This document shows, piece by piece, positions 18,317-27,754 of a stretch of DNA of 58,681 bases. Location: positions 1 to 58,681 of the forward strand of contig NZ_CAMLIG010000025.1 of assembly GCF_946480185.1 (NCBI RefSeq), in the 5' to 3' direction. Position numbers and translations under genes: made by a program. Positions within the stretch are counted from its first letter, which is position 1, and every line of letters begins with the position of its first letter. This stretch comes from an uncultured Pedobacter sp. (GTDB lineage: Bacteria; Bacteroidota; Bacteroidia; Sphingobacteriales; Sphingobacteriaceae). The notes under the pieces are model-generated. The model was not told where the DNA came from, did not search any database, and worked only from the letters and a program-made list of their open reading frames with translations.

Positions 18317-19831
18317 TTATTGGATATTTACTGTCATGTTAATCGGGCTATCATAAATTCCTCCTTGGAAATCTCTGGCTTCTAAAGTGAGTGCATCTGT
18401 TTTTGGTACGGTACCATTGTACAAGTATTTCACCACCCCTTTAGCCACCTGCTCTTGTGTAAAAGAAGAGTTTACGGCTAATGGAATTCCATTTAAAACT
18501 AGGAATCCGTTTTGAGGTGCCACAGTTAATGTGTATGAAATATTTTTATCAGCAGTACCATCAAATTTAAGTTCATTTAAAGAAATGGCCTTAACTGGAT
18601 TTGATAATTGAACATTAATTGGATTATTAACCGCAGGTCTAATAATTGCTAAAGGTGCACTACTAAGAACTATCCTTGATCTAAATACTCCTCCATTGAA
18701 TTCTTTAGACCGGAAATTTATGTTTGTATTTTCAACAATACCACCTCCAATATTTACAAAGGTTTTGCCTTGTGCCAAACCAGCAGTATAAAAAGAAGTA
18801 AGATCAATACTCGACCATTTATTTATTAATGCACCTTTTACAGGTATATTTCCGATTGGGACAGTCCCCATAGCTGGTGCGTTTACAAAAGTTATGGTAT
18901 TTTCATTCCAATCAACGTTATCCACTTCAAAGAAATTCATTGACGCAGCGCCATCAATCTTATTGAAGTATATTTCGAGCTTCGCTGTACCAATTCTACC
19001 GTTAAAATTAGGTCTTCTAACGGCATACTGAGTATAAGTCCTTTTACTATAACTTGCATTACCACCAGTAGCATCATACAATTTAGTTTGTACATCCAGC
19101 GCACTTCCAAAATTCAAGTTTTTATTGGCATTTCCATTCCAAAGATAGGTGTCTTTGGAAACAAAAATGGTATCATACGAGACAGGAACCTTTGTTGTAT
19201 CTGCTTTATTAGTTTTAGCTGTATAATAAGTAAAAGAGTTTGACACATGAGCCACCCCGTTAATAAACTCCAGATTTTGGGTTCTTACACCTGTACTTAC
19301 AGAACTAGCATTAGGAGACGAATTAACAATTAGCACATACTGATCTGTGTTAGTTACAGTACGGGTTAAATACAAGCTGTCATTACTTAAACTAGGGTAA
19401 GATTTACTCACACCTGCTTCTAAATCAAAAGATCTTACACGTCCTTGAATCACATCATTAAGTATGATATTTTTTAAAATCACTGCTGGTACTTCTTCCA
19501 CAGTTGAGTACCCCAATCCCGTAATAAAGTTTAATAAAACAGCATCATTAGGGATAATCACTGTTAGATTTTGTTTAGGATCGTCTAATAAATCTTTTAA
19601 ACCGGCATGTTCAACTGCTTTACCAAATAAACCAATGTTGGTAGCATCATTTGCATGAAAGTTATTCTCTGATATAAACTCCCAAATGGTTTTATTTTGC
19701 AGGTTTGTGCCTGCCACAGGACTAGCTACTTTTTCGTTTTTAAGAAGCGAAAATTTTTCACAAGAAGTGATGCTCATACTGAGTATCACTATACAGATAA
19801 AAATCTTTAGATCAATTAATTTCTTCATCAT
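18317..19831 (-). CDS. Surface lipoprotein: fasciclin + CBM96/DNRLRE-like + CSPG-like repeat
   Basis: 504 residues with a lipoprotein signal (SITSCEKF). Residues about 45-205 form a fasciclin-like domain (NLTVIIPND, then LEFINGVAHV near its end). Residues about 220-390 match the DNRLRE/CBM96 pattern: DTIFVSKDTYLWNGN, YAVRRPNF, AKLEIYF, VDWNENTITFVNAP and WSSIDLTSFY. Residues about 415-504 resemble a CSPG/NG2-type repeat (NGFLVLNG, FTQEQVAKGVVKYLYNG, LEARDFQGG). CBM96 members are known alginate binders. It is third in the SusC-SusD operon (9 bp after SusD), the place where surface glycan-binding proteins are usually encoded, so a SusE/F-like role in capturing the polymer is inferred. A second ATG one codon later is equally possible. 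Confidence 0.75.
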   Translation of the reverse strand: MMKKLIDLKIFICIVILSMSITSCEKFSLLKNEKVASPVAGTNLQNKTIWEFISENNFHANDATNIGLFGKAVEHAGLKDLLDDPKQNLTVIIPNDAVLLNFITGLGYSTVEEVPAVILKNIILNDVIQGRVRSFDLEAGVSKSYPSLSNDSLYLTRTVTNTDQYVLIVNSSPNASSVSTGVRTQNLEFINGVAHVSNSFTYYTAKTNKADTTKVPVSYDTIFVSKDTYLWNGNANKNLNFGSALDVQTKLYDATGGNASYSKRTYTQYAVRRPNFNGRIGTAKLEIYFNKIDGAASMNFFEVDNVDWNENTITFVNAPAMGTVPIGNIPVKGALINKWSSIDLTSFYTAGLAQGKTFVNIGGGIVENTNINFRSKEFNGGVFRSRIVLSSAPLAIIRPAVNNPINVQLSNPVKAISLNELKFDGTADKNISYTLTVAPQNGFLVLNGIPLAVNSSFTQEQVAKGVVKYLYNGTVPKTDALTLEARDFQGGIYDSPINMTVNIQ

Positions 19832-19840
19832 TTCTTGATT

Positions 19841-21391
19841 TTATTTGTAAAAATTATTTTGTTCTATCAGCGGGTTTTGTCTGATGATATTTAGGTTAAT
19901 AGGAAACAAGATATTTTCAGGATTACTTAATCCATTGATTGGACCCATTACTGGAATAGCTCTTCCAGTTCTTACCAAATCAAACCATCTCTTACCTTCA
20001 AAACACAGCTCTTTTTGTCTTTCGTCTAAAATCACATCAAGTGCTGCATCTTTTGAAAGTGCCATAAATGCAGCCATTTCATCGCTCCCTGTTGGCCCGG
20101 TAACTAATCTGTTATAGGGATTTGGATTATTAATTACATACTTTTTTGGTACACTATTCGGAACCTCAGTCTCTACTTCTACAGGTCCAAATGCCCTCTC
20201 TCTAATGAGTTTAAGCATATTCCAAGCATTTGCTCTACTGCTTTTCGCAATAAAAGCTTCGGCTCTTAATAAGATGATATCTGCCAAACGGTATAGAATA
20301 ACATTTTTATCATTACTGGTAATTTTATCAAAATTTCCTTTTGGAAATTGTTTAAATATCTGAACACCAGACTTGAAATTGGTCAAATCCCTTAAATCTG
20401 ATGATGAAAATTTGGAAGCAAAAGTAGCATCAGCTATAAACTGAGCTGTACCCGCACCCCCTGCAAATAAAGCTGTTAAACCTGAAAGAGTACCCTCATC
20501 ATAGCTATAAGCTATTTCAAAAATAGATTCCTGACTAAAGCCGTCTATGAACATTTTAGCATACTCCGTATTATCGATGTCTGTCTGCGGTCCACTAAGA
20601 TAATCTTTGGAGGGATCATATAAAGCGGCTAATTTGTACTGTGTGTTATTGTCTAAAATTCTTTTAGAAGTAATGAGAGCGCTATCAACGTTGTTGCGCC
20701 ACATATAATAGTCTGTTAAGATTGCATCTATCGCTCCTTTTGTTAAAGTAGCTCTAGTCTGTTGTGCATCAGCGTAAGATGCCGGTAATAAATTTTCGGC
20801 TTGGGTTAAATCTGCAGAAATTTGCTTATAAACTTCTAAAGTATCTGTTCTTGGAGTTTTAAAAGCATTGATGTCTCCGTTATTAAGCGTAACAGGTTCA
20901 GTAATTAAAGGTACATTTCCCCAAACCTTGGTCATGTATAAATAGCAAAATGCTCTTAAACCTAAGGCTTGACCTAAAACTCTGTTATACTCAGCAGTTT
21001 GGTTGTCATAAATTCCTTTATCTTTCATCAACTTAACATTCTTGATGATTAGATTTGCCTGGCCAATTACTTTATAAAAGTTACTCCAGTCTGTTAGCGG
21101 TAAATCGGGACTTAGCTTGTTATTTAAAAGGGCTAAGTTAGTCACATTATCTTGTGTAGGTACGGCCAGATTGTCTGCTCTTGCTTCTCCATATAAAACA
21201 AACTCAGTATTTAAGGTAGATTGTAACCTAAAATAAGCGCCATTTAATGCAGCACTGGCTTGCGATGGCTCGTTCCAATAATTATTGTAGGTATATTCTG
21301 TTAAAGGATCTCGGTCTAAAGCAGATTTACATGAACTAATCACTGCCGTGATACAGCCTAATCCGATTAATAATTTGATAATATTTTTCAT
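19841..21391 (-). CDS. SusD/RagB-family glycan-binding lipoprotein (locus 1)
   Basis: 516 residues with lipobox AVISSCKS. Typical SusD features are the N-terminal AALNGAYFRLQ helix, TPR-like helices (LGLRAFCYLYMTKVWGNVPLI) and the C-terminal RQKELCFEGKRWFDLVRTG signature near residue 455. SusD forms the lid over the SusC barrel at the outer membrane and hands oligosaccharides to it. The start is 4 bp after the SusC stop, so the two are co-transcribed and probably translationally coupled. Confidence 0.95.
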   Translation of the reverse strand: MKNIIKLLIGLGCITAVISSCKSALDRDPLTEYTYNNYWNEPSQASAALNGAYFRLQSTLNTEFVLYGEARADNLAVPTQDNVTNLALLNNKLSPDLPLTDWSNFYKVIGQANLIIKNVKLMKDKGIYDNQTAEYNRVLGQALGLRAFCYLYMTKVWGNVPLITEPVTLNNGDINAFKTPRTDTLEVYKQISADLTQAENLLPASYADAQQTRATLTKGAIDAILTDYYMWRNNVDSALITSKRILDNNTQYKLAALYDPSKDYLSGPQTDIDNTEYAKMFIDGFSQESIFEIAYSYDEGTLSGLTALFAGGAGTAQFIADATFASKFSSSDLRDLTNFKSGVQIFKQFPKGNFDKITSNDKNVILYRLADIILLRAEAFIAKSSRANAWNMLKLIRERAFGPVEVETEVPNSVPKKYVINNPNPYNRLVTGPTGSDEMAAFMALSKDAALDVILDERQKELCFEGKRWFDLVRTGRAIPVMGPINGLSNPENILFPINLNIIRQNPLIEQNNFYK

Positions 21392-21395
21392 GTAA

Positions 21396-24300
21396 TTAAA
21401 ATTTAATGTTTAAGGATAGGTTATATGACTTAGTTTTTGGGAAAGAGCCATTATCTACGCCAAATCCTAGTGGATTATTTCCTGAACTTACTTCTGGATC
21501 ATAGCCTTTGTAGCTTCCGAAAGTGAGTAGATTTTGAACGCTAAAACCTATGCTGGCAGAATTTAATCCGATATGTTTAACAGTTTTTAATGGCAATTCA
21601 TAGCTTAATGCCGCATTTTGAAGTCTGATAAAAGACCCATCTTCAACAAAAAAGCTACTTACTGCATAATCTTGCATTTGGTCGCCTCTTACTAATTTTG
21701 GCACATCGGTTACATCACCTTGTTGTCTCCATCTTCTTAGTTGATCAGTAGAATAGTTAACATCAAATTGGTTACCGTCTAAACTTCTCCTTAATTGGTT
21801 GAAGATTTTGTTGCCAAAAACTGCATTTACGAAAACACTTAAAGTAAATCGCTTGTAAGAAAAGGTATTTTGAAATCCGCCAAAAGCTTTTGGTGTTGGA
21901 TCACCTATAATTTGTGAATCATTAATGTCAATAATTCCATCATGATTCACATCTTCAAAAATCATGTCGCCACCTTTATATACATTTCCTGTGGCAGAAC
22001 CTTTTCTCACTTGAGAAATGTTGCCATTAGCATCTATATAAACGTTATCTTCATCTCTGGCATAAACTCCTAAAGCTTTAAATCCATAAAAAACACCTAC
22101 TGGTTGACCAACACGAGCTAAACTAAAAGAGGTGGGACGGTAATCTTCCCCACCAGGTAATGAGGTTACTTTATTTCTGTTTAAGCCAAATGTTATTGTT
22201 GATGACCATTTAAAAGCTTTATCGATAATTACTCCATCAAGTGATAACTCTAAACCTTTATTGCTTAAACTTCCAAAATTAAATGGAACGGAATTGTAAC
22301 CTGTTTGCGTTGGAATTTGCACATTAAACAATAAATCTTTACTGTTTTTGGTATAATAATCTGCGGTAAAGTTTAGGCGACCTTTAAAGAATGAAAGATC
22401 TGTACCGGCATCAAACTGTTTGGTGGTCTCCCATTTTAAATCTGAGTTTGGAATTGCATCTCCTACAATAGCAAGATTTCCTAAATAAGAGCCAGCTCTT
22501 GAATTAGATCCTTTTGAAGCGTAGTTATCAATATTTTGATTTCCGGTGACACCGTAACTCGCTCTTAATTTGCCATCATACAACCAGTTCAACTTCTTAC
22601 TCCATTTTTCTTCAGAAAAACGCCAACCGCCAGATACTGAAGGGAAATAAGCGAATTGATTGGCAGTTCCAAATCTGGAAGAACCGTCTCTTCTCATTAA
22701 GAATGAGAATAAGTATTTACTTTTATAGTTATAATTTAATCTGGTAAAATAAGACAGTAAAACGTTCTCTTGTGTAGTTTGACTAAAGTTTGCAATACTT
22801 GCAGAACCGCTAATAGAAGTAATTTGGTTATCGATATTTCCTATCCCTCTTACATAAGTAGCGTTAGATTTGAAAATCTGATAAGATTGACCCAATAAGA
22901 AATTGAAGTTATGATTCTTTTTAAACGTTTTTTTGTAAGTCAGTGTGTTCTCATTCACCAGTGAAGTTCTTAAATCCGGTCTGTAATCACTATAAATAGA
23001 TTTGGCTGATAAATTATTAGATAAAATAGGTGGATTATAGAAAAATGCTTCTGTATTACCAAAATCTAACGAGATATTAGTTTTAAATTCTAATCCCTTT
23101 AAAATGGTTGCGGTTAACTCTTGCTTACCCAAAATGCGCCATCTTTTGATATCATTTGTCATAAATAAGGCTTGAGCTAAAGGATTGGGTCTCGATGACT
23201 CAAATAAAGGAATAATTTGCCCGGTGATTGGGTCATACGGACTGTACACCGGGAAGCTCCCTAAATACCTGAAAATAATACTATTATCCTGCCGATTATA
23301 ATTAAAGTTTGACACATTAAAGTTAGTAGATACCTTAATAAATTTGCTGATGTTGTAATTTACTTTAGCATTGCCAAAAACCTGCTTGTATTTTGTTTCG
23401 ATTACAATCGGTGGTAAATCTCTATAACCCGCACTGATAAAATAGTTTACATTCTTATCTTTTGAGGCACCACTAACGCTTAAATCTAGCTTTTGCTGAT
23501 AGGTTTGACGATACATGATATCTTGATAGTTGTAAGAATTACGATAGTAGGGGTGTAAAGAATCATATAAAGGAGCCCTTGTTGGCGGCAAACCAGTGGC
23601 ATTAAAAGCCGCATCATAATTTGCGTCTCTGAATTGCACAGCATCAAGAACTCCAATTTTTCTTGAGATATCTACAAAACCGCTATTGTATGCTAAATTA
23701 ATAGTTGGTTTTGCGGTAGTGCCTGCTTTAGTAGTAATTAAGATAACTCCGTTAGAGGCTCTTGACCCATAAATAGATGCTGTTCCTGCATCTTTTAGCA
23801 CTTCTATAGAAGCAATATCTGCGGGGTTAATGTCATTTAAAGGACTAAAAGAAGTTCCATCATTTAAAGATTCAAAAGAATCGTTATTCACAGGAATCCC
23901 ATCAATAATGATTAAAGGTTGACTGGCTCCGTTGATGGAAGAAACCCCTCTGAGAGTTATGTTGGCTCCGGCTCCAGGCTCTCCGGAGTTGTTAGTGATT
24001 TGCAAACCCGCAATTTTACCTTGCAAACTGTTATTAATAGAACCTCCTGCAAACTGGTCTATCTGATCGGCTTTTATTGAACTTGCAGAACCTGTAATTT
24101 CACTTTTTGCCTGTGTTCCGTAACCTACAACAATTACCTCATTTAAATCTCTATAATTCTCGCTTAACTGAACGTTAATAATGGATTGATTACCTACTTT
24201 TCTTTCTGTGGTTTTAAACCCCAAATAAGAAAAAACTAGAATGGCATTCTCATCTGAAATTTTAATACTGTATTTACCATCAACACTAGTTTGTGAAGAT

Positions 24301-24578
24301 GTGTTGGTGTTTTTTACTTTTACAACTACGCCAGGTAAGGCTTCTCCATTTTTATCGGTAACTATACCGGTAATTATAATATCCTTTTGTTTTTGTTCAA
24401 ATACTTTTTCCATTGAAATACGTTTCTTAGAAACAGTAATTTGAGCGTATCCAGATGCACTAGCCTGTAGGATTGTTGCTATAATTAAGATAAATGTAAG
24501 TTTCACTACTAGCAGACTTTTTTTAAAGAAGGTATAGTTTTGATTTTTGGATATAGTGCTTCTAGCATAAAAATTCAT
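21396..24578 (-). CDS. SusC/RagA-family TonB-dependent transporter (locus 1)
   Basis: 1060 residues. Order: signal peptide (ends ASGYAQ); a short stub ITVSKKRISMEKVFEQ resembling the first strand and helix of an STN domain; a carboxypeptidase-like beta domain (IITGIVTDKNGEALPGVVV); a plug with VIVVGYGTQAKSEITGS and a GSRASNGVILITTK strand; and a C-terminal barrel. It imports oligosaccharides across the outer membrane with energy from TonB. The residual STN stub is unusual: STN domains talk to anti-sigma factors, whereas this operon sits next to a hybrid sensor. It follows ROK by 30 bp and is followed by SusD after 4 bp. Confidence 0.95.
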   Translation of the reverse strand: MNFYARSTISKNQNYTFFKKSLLVVKLTFILIIATILQASASGYAQITVSKKRISMEKVFEQKQKDIIITGIVTDKNGEALPGVVVKVKNTNTSSQTSVDGKYSIKISDENAILVFSYLGFKTTERKVGNQSIINVQLSENYRDLNEVIVVGYGTQAKSEITGSASSIKADQIDQFAGGSINNSLQGKIAGLQITNNSGEPGAGANITLRGVSSINGASQPLIIIDGIPVNNDSFESLNDGTSFSPLNDINPADIASIEVLKDAGTASIYGSRASNGVILITTKAGTTAKPTINLAYNSGFVDISRKIGVLDAVQFRDANYDAAFNATGLPPTRAPLYDSLHPYYRNSYNYQDIMYRQTYQQKLDLSVSGASKDKNVNYFISAGYRDLPPIVIETKYKQVFGNAKVNYNISKFIKVSTNFNVSNFNYNRQDNSIIFRYLGSFPVYSPYDPITGQIIPLFESSRPNPLAQALFMTNDIKRWRILGKQELTATILKGLEFKTNISLDFGNTEAFFYNPPILSNNLSAKSIYSDYRPDLRTSLVNENTLTYKKTFKKNHNFNFLLGQSYQIFKSNATYVRGIGNIDNQITSISGSASIANFSQTTQENVLLSYFTRLNYNYKSKYLFSFLMRRDGSSRFGTANQFAYFPSVSGGWRFSEEKWSKKLNWLYDGKLRASYGVTGNQNIDNYASKGSNSRAGSYLGNLAIVGDAIPNSDLKWETTKQFDAGTDLSFFKGRLNFTADYYTKNSKDLLFNVQIPTQTGYNSVPFNFGSLSNKGLELSLDGVIIDKAFKWSSTITFGLNRNKVTSLPGGEDYRPTSFSLARVGQPVGVFYGFKALGVYARDEDNVYIDANGNISQVRKGSATGNVYKGGDMIFEDVNHDGIIDINDSQIIGDPTPKAFGGFQNTFSYKRFTLSVFVNAVFGNKIFNQLRRSLDGNQFDVNYSTDQLRRWRQQGDVTDVPKLVRGDQMQDYAVSSFFVEDGSFIRLQNAALSYELPLKTVKHIGLNSASIGFSVQNLLTFGSYKGYDPEVSSGNNPLGFGVDNGSFPKTKSYNLSLNIKF

Positions 24579-24608
24579 AATTTAATTTAATTGGGTTTAT
24601 AATTAGGT

Positions 24609-25505
24609 TTATTGTACTCTAATTGGTTCAGGATGCTTAGTCCATAAATTAGCCACACCTAAAAGTGCTGCCGTCTCATTTAATTTTGAAAGGTAGATAG
24701 GGGTATGAATATTATGCTGTTTAAAATAGCTAGCTATTTCATTATTAAATAAATCATACGCATTGGCAATATTGCCACCAATAACAATTGCCTCAGGATT
24801 ATCCTTTTGGATAAATTTTTTCAGAAATAAAGCTAAATTTTGTCCGAATTCTTTAAAGATTAAAGGAACAAACTCATCTGTTTCATAAATTTCCGCTAAA
24901 GCTTTAACATCTTTTATCGGCAAACCACTAAATTCTTGATATCTATTTACAAACCAGCGAGTAGAAATGTAATCTTCGGCAATAGATTTTTTAAAGGGCA
25001 TACACCATAAATTAGCATCATTGCCAACGCCTTCATGGTAACGGGCAGTTCCTAAACCTGTACCTAAAGTTAGTCCAATAACATGGTTAAATCCTTTTGC
25101 CGAACCAGCATAAACTTCTCCTTGCAAAAAGCAACCAGCATCATTCATCATTTTTATTTGAAAAGGTGCTATTCCCAAATTTTGAGCAAGCATTTCTTTT
25201 ACATTTAAACCAAAGAGTGAATCGAACTTGGCCAAACCTTTAATTTTTGAAATGCCTTTATCATAATCAAATGGACCAGGCATAGCAATACCAAAGTGTT
25301 GAATTTGGCCTTCATAGCCTTTGATGGTTCTAACTATACAACTGCTCCAGTTATCAATAATTTCTTTTGGTGTTCCTTGAGGATTTATACTCTCTCTGAT
25401 TAAAGTTTCCCGAACGAGTTGCTGCTGACTGACATTAACAAGTGCTGTAGTGATGTGCGAACCGCCAACATCTGCACTCATCACAAAGTGAGGTGTACTT
25501 TCCAT
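24609..25505 (-). CDS. ROK-family sugar kinase-like protein lacking the usual zinc motif, copy 1
   Basis: The chosen ATG at 25505 gives 298 residues and puts the ATP-binding ADVGGSHITTAL at residues 10-21; the longer frame from 25595 adds a hydrophobic tail out of place for this family. Further ROK features are FGIAMPGPF, the catalytic Asp in IKMMNDAGCFLQGE and the glycine-rich IGLTLGTGLG. The canonical CxCGxxGCxE zinc loop is absent, replaced by NLWCMPFKKSIAEDYIS. ROK kinases phosphorylate glucose, GlcNAc, ManNAc, fructose and similar sugars in the cytoplasm. Being first gene in the Sus operon links it to the sugar released there. It is clearly homologous to 37083-37973 along its length. Confidence 0.82.
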   Translation of the reverse strand: MESTPHFVMSADVGGSHITTALVNVSQQQLVRETLIRESINPQGTPKEIIDNWSSCIVRTIKGYEGQIQHFGIAMPGPFDYDKGISKIKGLAKFDSLFGLNVKEMLAQNLGIAPFQIKMMNDAGCFLQGEVYAGSAKGFNHVIGLTLGTGLGTARYHEGVGNDANLWCMPFKKSIAEDYISTRWFVNRYQEFSGLPIKDVKALAEIYETDEFVPLIFKEFGQNLALFLKKFIQKDNPEAIVIGGNIANAYDLFNNEIASYFKQHNIHTPIYLSKLNETAALLGVANLWTKHPEPIRVQ

Positions 25506-25561
25506 TTGTTTTAAAATCAAAAGACAGTTTATAATAATTGGTTTATAAAGCAATGTTAAAT

Positions 25562-25612
25562 AAAACATAAGCTCTAATAGTGTACATGAGTACAATTTGA
25601 CTGTACTAAGGT
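25562..25612 (-). promoter_or_regulatory. Candidate promoter/operator of the ROK-SusC-SusD operon
   Basis: On the gene strand two overlapping dyads are present: AGTACA-N7-TGTACT and TGTAC-TCAT-GTACA. They contain TACTCATGTACAC, which matches the core of the elements at 9611-9685 and 12572-12645 as TACTnnnGTACAC. Twelve bases downstream is TATGTTTT, near the -7 consensus TAnnTTTG. This is a candidate binding site for the AraC domain of HTCS1; the role is inferred. Confidence 0.5.
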
Positions 25613-25840
25613 CTAATTTTAATAAAAATTGAGTACTAACTTCATTAAGTTGATATTAATTTTAGTTAAATGCACTAATATAACTTAAAATCTATCAGCT
25701 GATATTTTTCTCAATAAATTCAATCAGTTGTTTATCCATTGCTTCTTGTATGTCTCTTTTGAAGTGACAGGATTGAAAAAATTCCTCTTGTTCGACTCAT
25801 CCCAATAGGGTGTAACTATATAATTTGTCCTATATCTAAT

Positions 25841-25948
25841 ATGAATGGAGAAAAAGCAGGAAGAAATGATTGTCAGAACCAAAGCATTACTTATAATTTA
25901 GATGATGGGATGACTTGGACAAAATATGCGGGTAATCCTGTGTTGAAA
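25841..25948 (+). pseudogene. Relic of a GH32-like (levanase/fructanase) gene
   Basis: A short open stretch encodes RNDCQNQSITYNLDDGMTWTKYAGNPVLK. The pattern Q-x-Q-S/x-A/T-Y-S/N-x-D-x-G-x-T-W-T-K-Y-x-G-N-P-V-L is characteristic of GH32 enzymes. Similarity stops abruptly on both sides and the downstream frame is AT-rich random sequence. I regard it as a gene fragment left by deletion in the 620-bp divergent region between the ROK and esterase genes. The remainder of that region shows the ROK promoter dyads and nothing else. Confidence 0.6.
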
Positions 25949-26223
25949 ATCATTGAGCTACTTTATTACTATCGTATTAAATTTCATATAGCTGTTAGTG
26001 TTGTAAATATAATTTATGCTTTTTTACAAAAACTGAAGCTAACATACCTTTGAAGTACCTACACGGATATTGGTTTGATTTATACCCCTATTTAGATTGT
26101 TTTGTCTACTCGTACCTTTTTTTTTATTTCAATATTTGTAAAGTGTTACTAGTAATTCTCCCTGTACTTACTTTATGCACTTTTTAAAACCTAAAGAAAT
26201 TATTAACGAAATCAAAATTGGAT

Positions 26224-27732
26224 ATGAAAAATTTAATTAGTTATAGGATTAAGTCTGGCTTATTATCACTTATTGTTGTTCTGATGTTTTTTACAAACGT
26301 AAATGGTCAAAGTTTAAAGATGCCTCATATATTTGGAAGTGGTATGGTATTGCAACAAGATACACAAGTGCCAATTTGGGGGTGGGCAAAGCCGGGCAGT
26401 AAAATTGAAGTAACAGCAAGCTGGGGGAAAAAGGCAGAAACTTTGTGCGATAATAGCGGTAAGTGGAAAACGGCTATAAATACACCAAAGGCAATTGCTG
26501 GAAAAGCCCCAACCTATACATTAGCAGTAAAAGATGCCGAAAACTCAATAAATTTTGAGAATATTTTGATAGGTGAAGTCTGGGTATGCTCGGGACAATC
26601 AAATATGGAGTTTTCAATGAAGCCAAGTGCAGGGAAGTTGGGTACTGTTGATTATGAAACAGAAATTGCAAACGCTAATTTTAAAAATATCAGGTTGTTT
26701 AATGTAAAAAAAGATAGTGCCGACGTTCCAAAATTCGATTGTAAAGGTATATGGGAACCCACAACGCCAGGGCGAGTAGCTAGTTTTTCTGCCGTAGGAT
26801 ACTACTTTGGAAAGACTCTATACCAGAAATTGAACATTCCTATTGGTTTGATTCAAGATGCTTTTTCTGGGTCTGGTATTCAGTGTTGGTTAAAGAAAGA
26901 TTTAATAGATTCGAACAGCAATTTAAAAGAAGGCTTTTCAAACGATCCTATTAAAAATATTGCCCATAAGCCCAGTGTTTTTTATAATGCAATGATTTCG
27001 CCCATTATTCCTTTTGCGATAAAAGGCGTATTATGGTATCAGGGAGAAACGAACGTTGGCAAAAGCGATTTGTATGCGGAGTCTAATATTTTAATGATTG
27101 AAGATTGGCGAAAAGATTGGGGAAGAGATTTCTCTTTTTATGCGGTACAAATGACGCCTAGGTTTTACAAAGACAAAGAGAAAAATGATATTAGCTTTAA
27201 CAGAGGGTATTTTAGAGAGGCACAAAGCAAAATTATGCAATTGCCAAAAACAGGTATTGTTGTAACAAGTGATTTGATGTTAAATGCTGATGAAAGATCT
27301 GACACACATCCTCGCAACAAAAAAGACATAGGATTGCGGTTGGCATTTTGGGCATTGGCTAAGGATTATGGACAGCAGATCCAATATATAGGTCCGGTTT
27401 ATTCATCATTTACAACAAAAGGGAACGAAGCCATAGTGAGCTTTGAAAAAGCCTCTATTGGCAGTGGGTTGATGACGAAAGACGGCGCTGCTGTTAAGTG
27501 CTTTAAAATTGCTGGCGAAGATGGTAAATTTTATTCTGCCGTGGCTGTTATTAAAGGTGATAAAGTGATTGTGTCCTCGCCCAAAGTTGATAGGCCAGTT
27601 TCAGTAAGGTATGCCTTTACTGATGGTGCTTTATCTAACCTGCAAAATAAGGAAGGGCTAGCGGCTTACCCTTTTAGAACAGATAAGCTAAAGGTACCAA
27701 AAGCTGTGGATATGGAAGATGATGTTAAATAG
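26224..27732 (+). CDS. Sialate O-acetylesterase-like (SASA/SGNH) enzyme
   Basis: 502 residues from the ATG at 26224; an in-frame TTG at 26218 is less likely as start. Signal peptide ends near VNGQ. The first beta domain has the family's LPxIFSDGMVLQQ-like entry (MPHIFGSGMVLQQDTQVPIWGWA). Catalytic S126 lies in WVCSGQSNMEFS, and SDTHPRNKKDIGLRLA near residue 355 carries the Asp-x-His pair. VLWYQGETN is the further SGNH block. Family members deacetylate sialic acids or other acetylated glycans such as xylan side chains; here the acetylated uronate polymer is the likely target. The next gene begins 22 bp later, so the pair is probably co-transcribed. Confidence 0.88.
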   Translation: MKNLISYRIKSGLLSLIVVLMFFTNVNGQSLKMPHIFGSGMVLQQDTQVPIWGWAKPGSKIEVTASWGKKAETLCDNSGKWKTAINTPKAIAGKAPTYTLAVKDAENSINFENILIGEVWVCSGQSNMEFSMKPSAGKLGTVDYETEIANANFKNIRLFNVKKDSADVPKFDCKGIWEPTTPGRVASFSAVGYYFGKTLYQKLNIPIGLIQDAFSGSGIQCWLKKDLIDSNSNLKEGFSNDPIKNIAHKPSVFYNAMISPIIPFAIKGVLWYQGETNVGKSDLYAESNILMIEDWRKDWGRDFSFYAVQMTPRFYKDKEKNDISFNRGYFREAQSKIMQLPKTGIVVTSDLMLNADERSDTHPRNKKDIGLRLAFWALAKDYGQQIQYIGPVYSSFTTKGNEAIVSFEKASIGSGLMTKDGAAVKCFKIAGEDGKFYSAVAVIKGDKVIVSSPKVDRPVSVRYAFTDGALSNLQNKEGLAAYPFRTDKLKVPKAVDMEDDVK

Positions 27733-27754
27733 TTATGCTTAAAAGAATGATAAG

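Noticed and set aside
25506..25595. Upstream ATG giving ROK copy 1 a 30-residue hydrophobic N-terminus
   Set aside because: The paralogue starts directly before the ATP-binding loop and ROK proteins are cytoplasmic; the extension also overlaps the promoter dyads.
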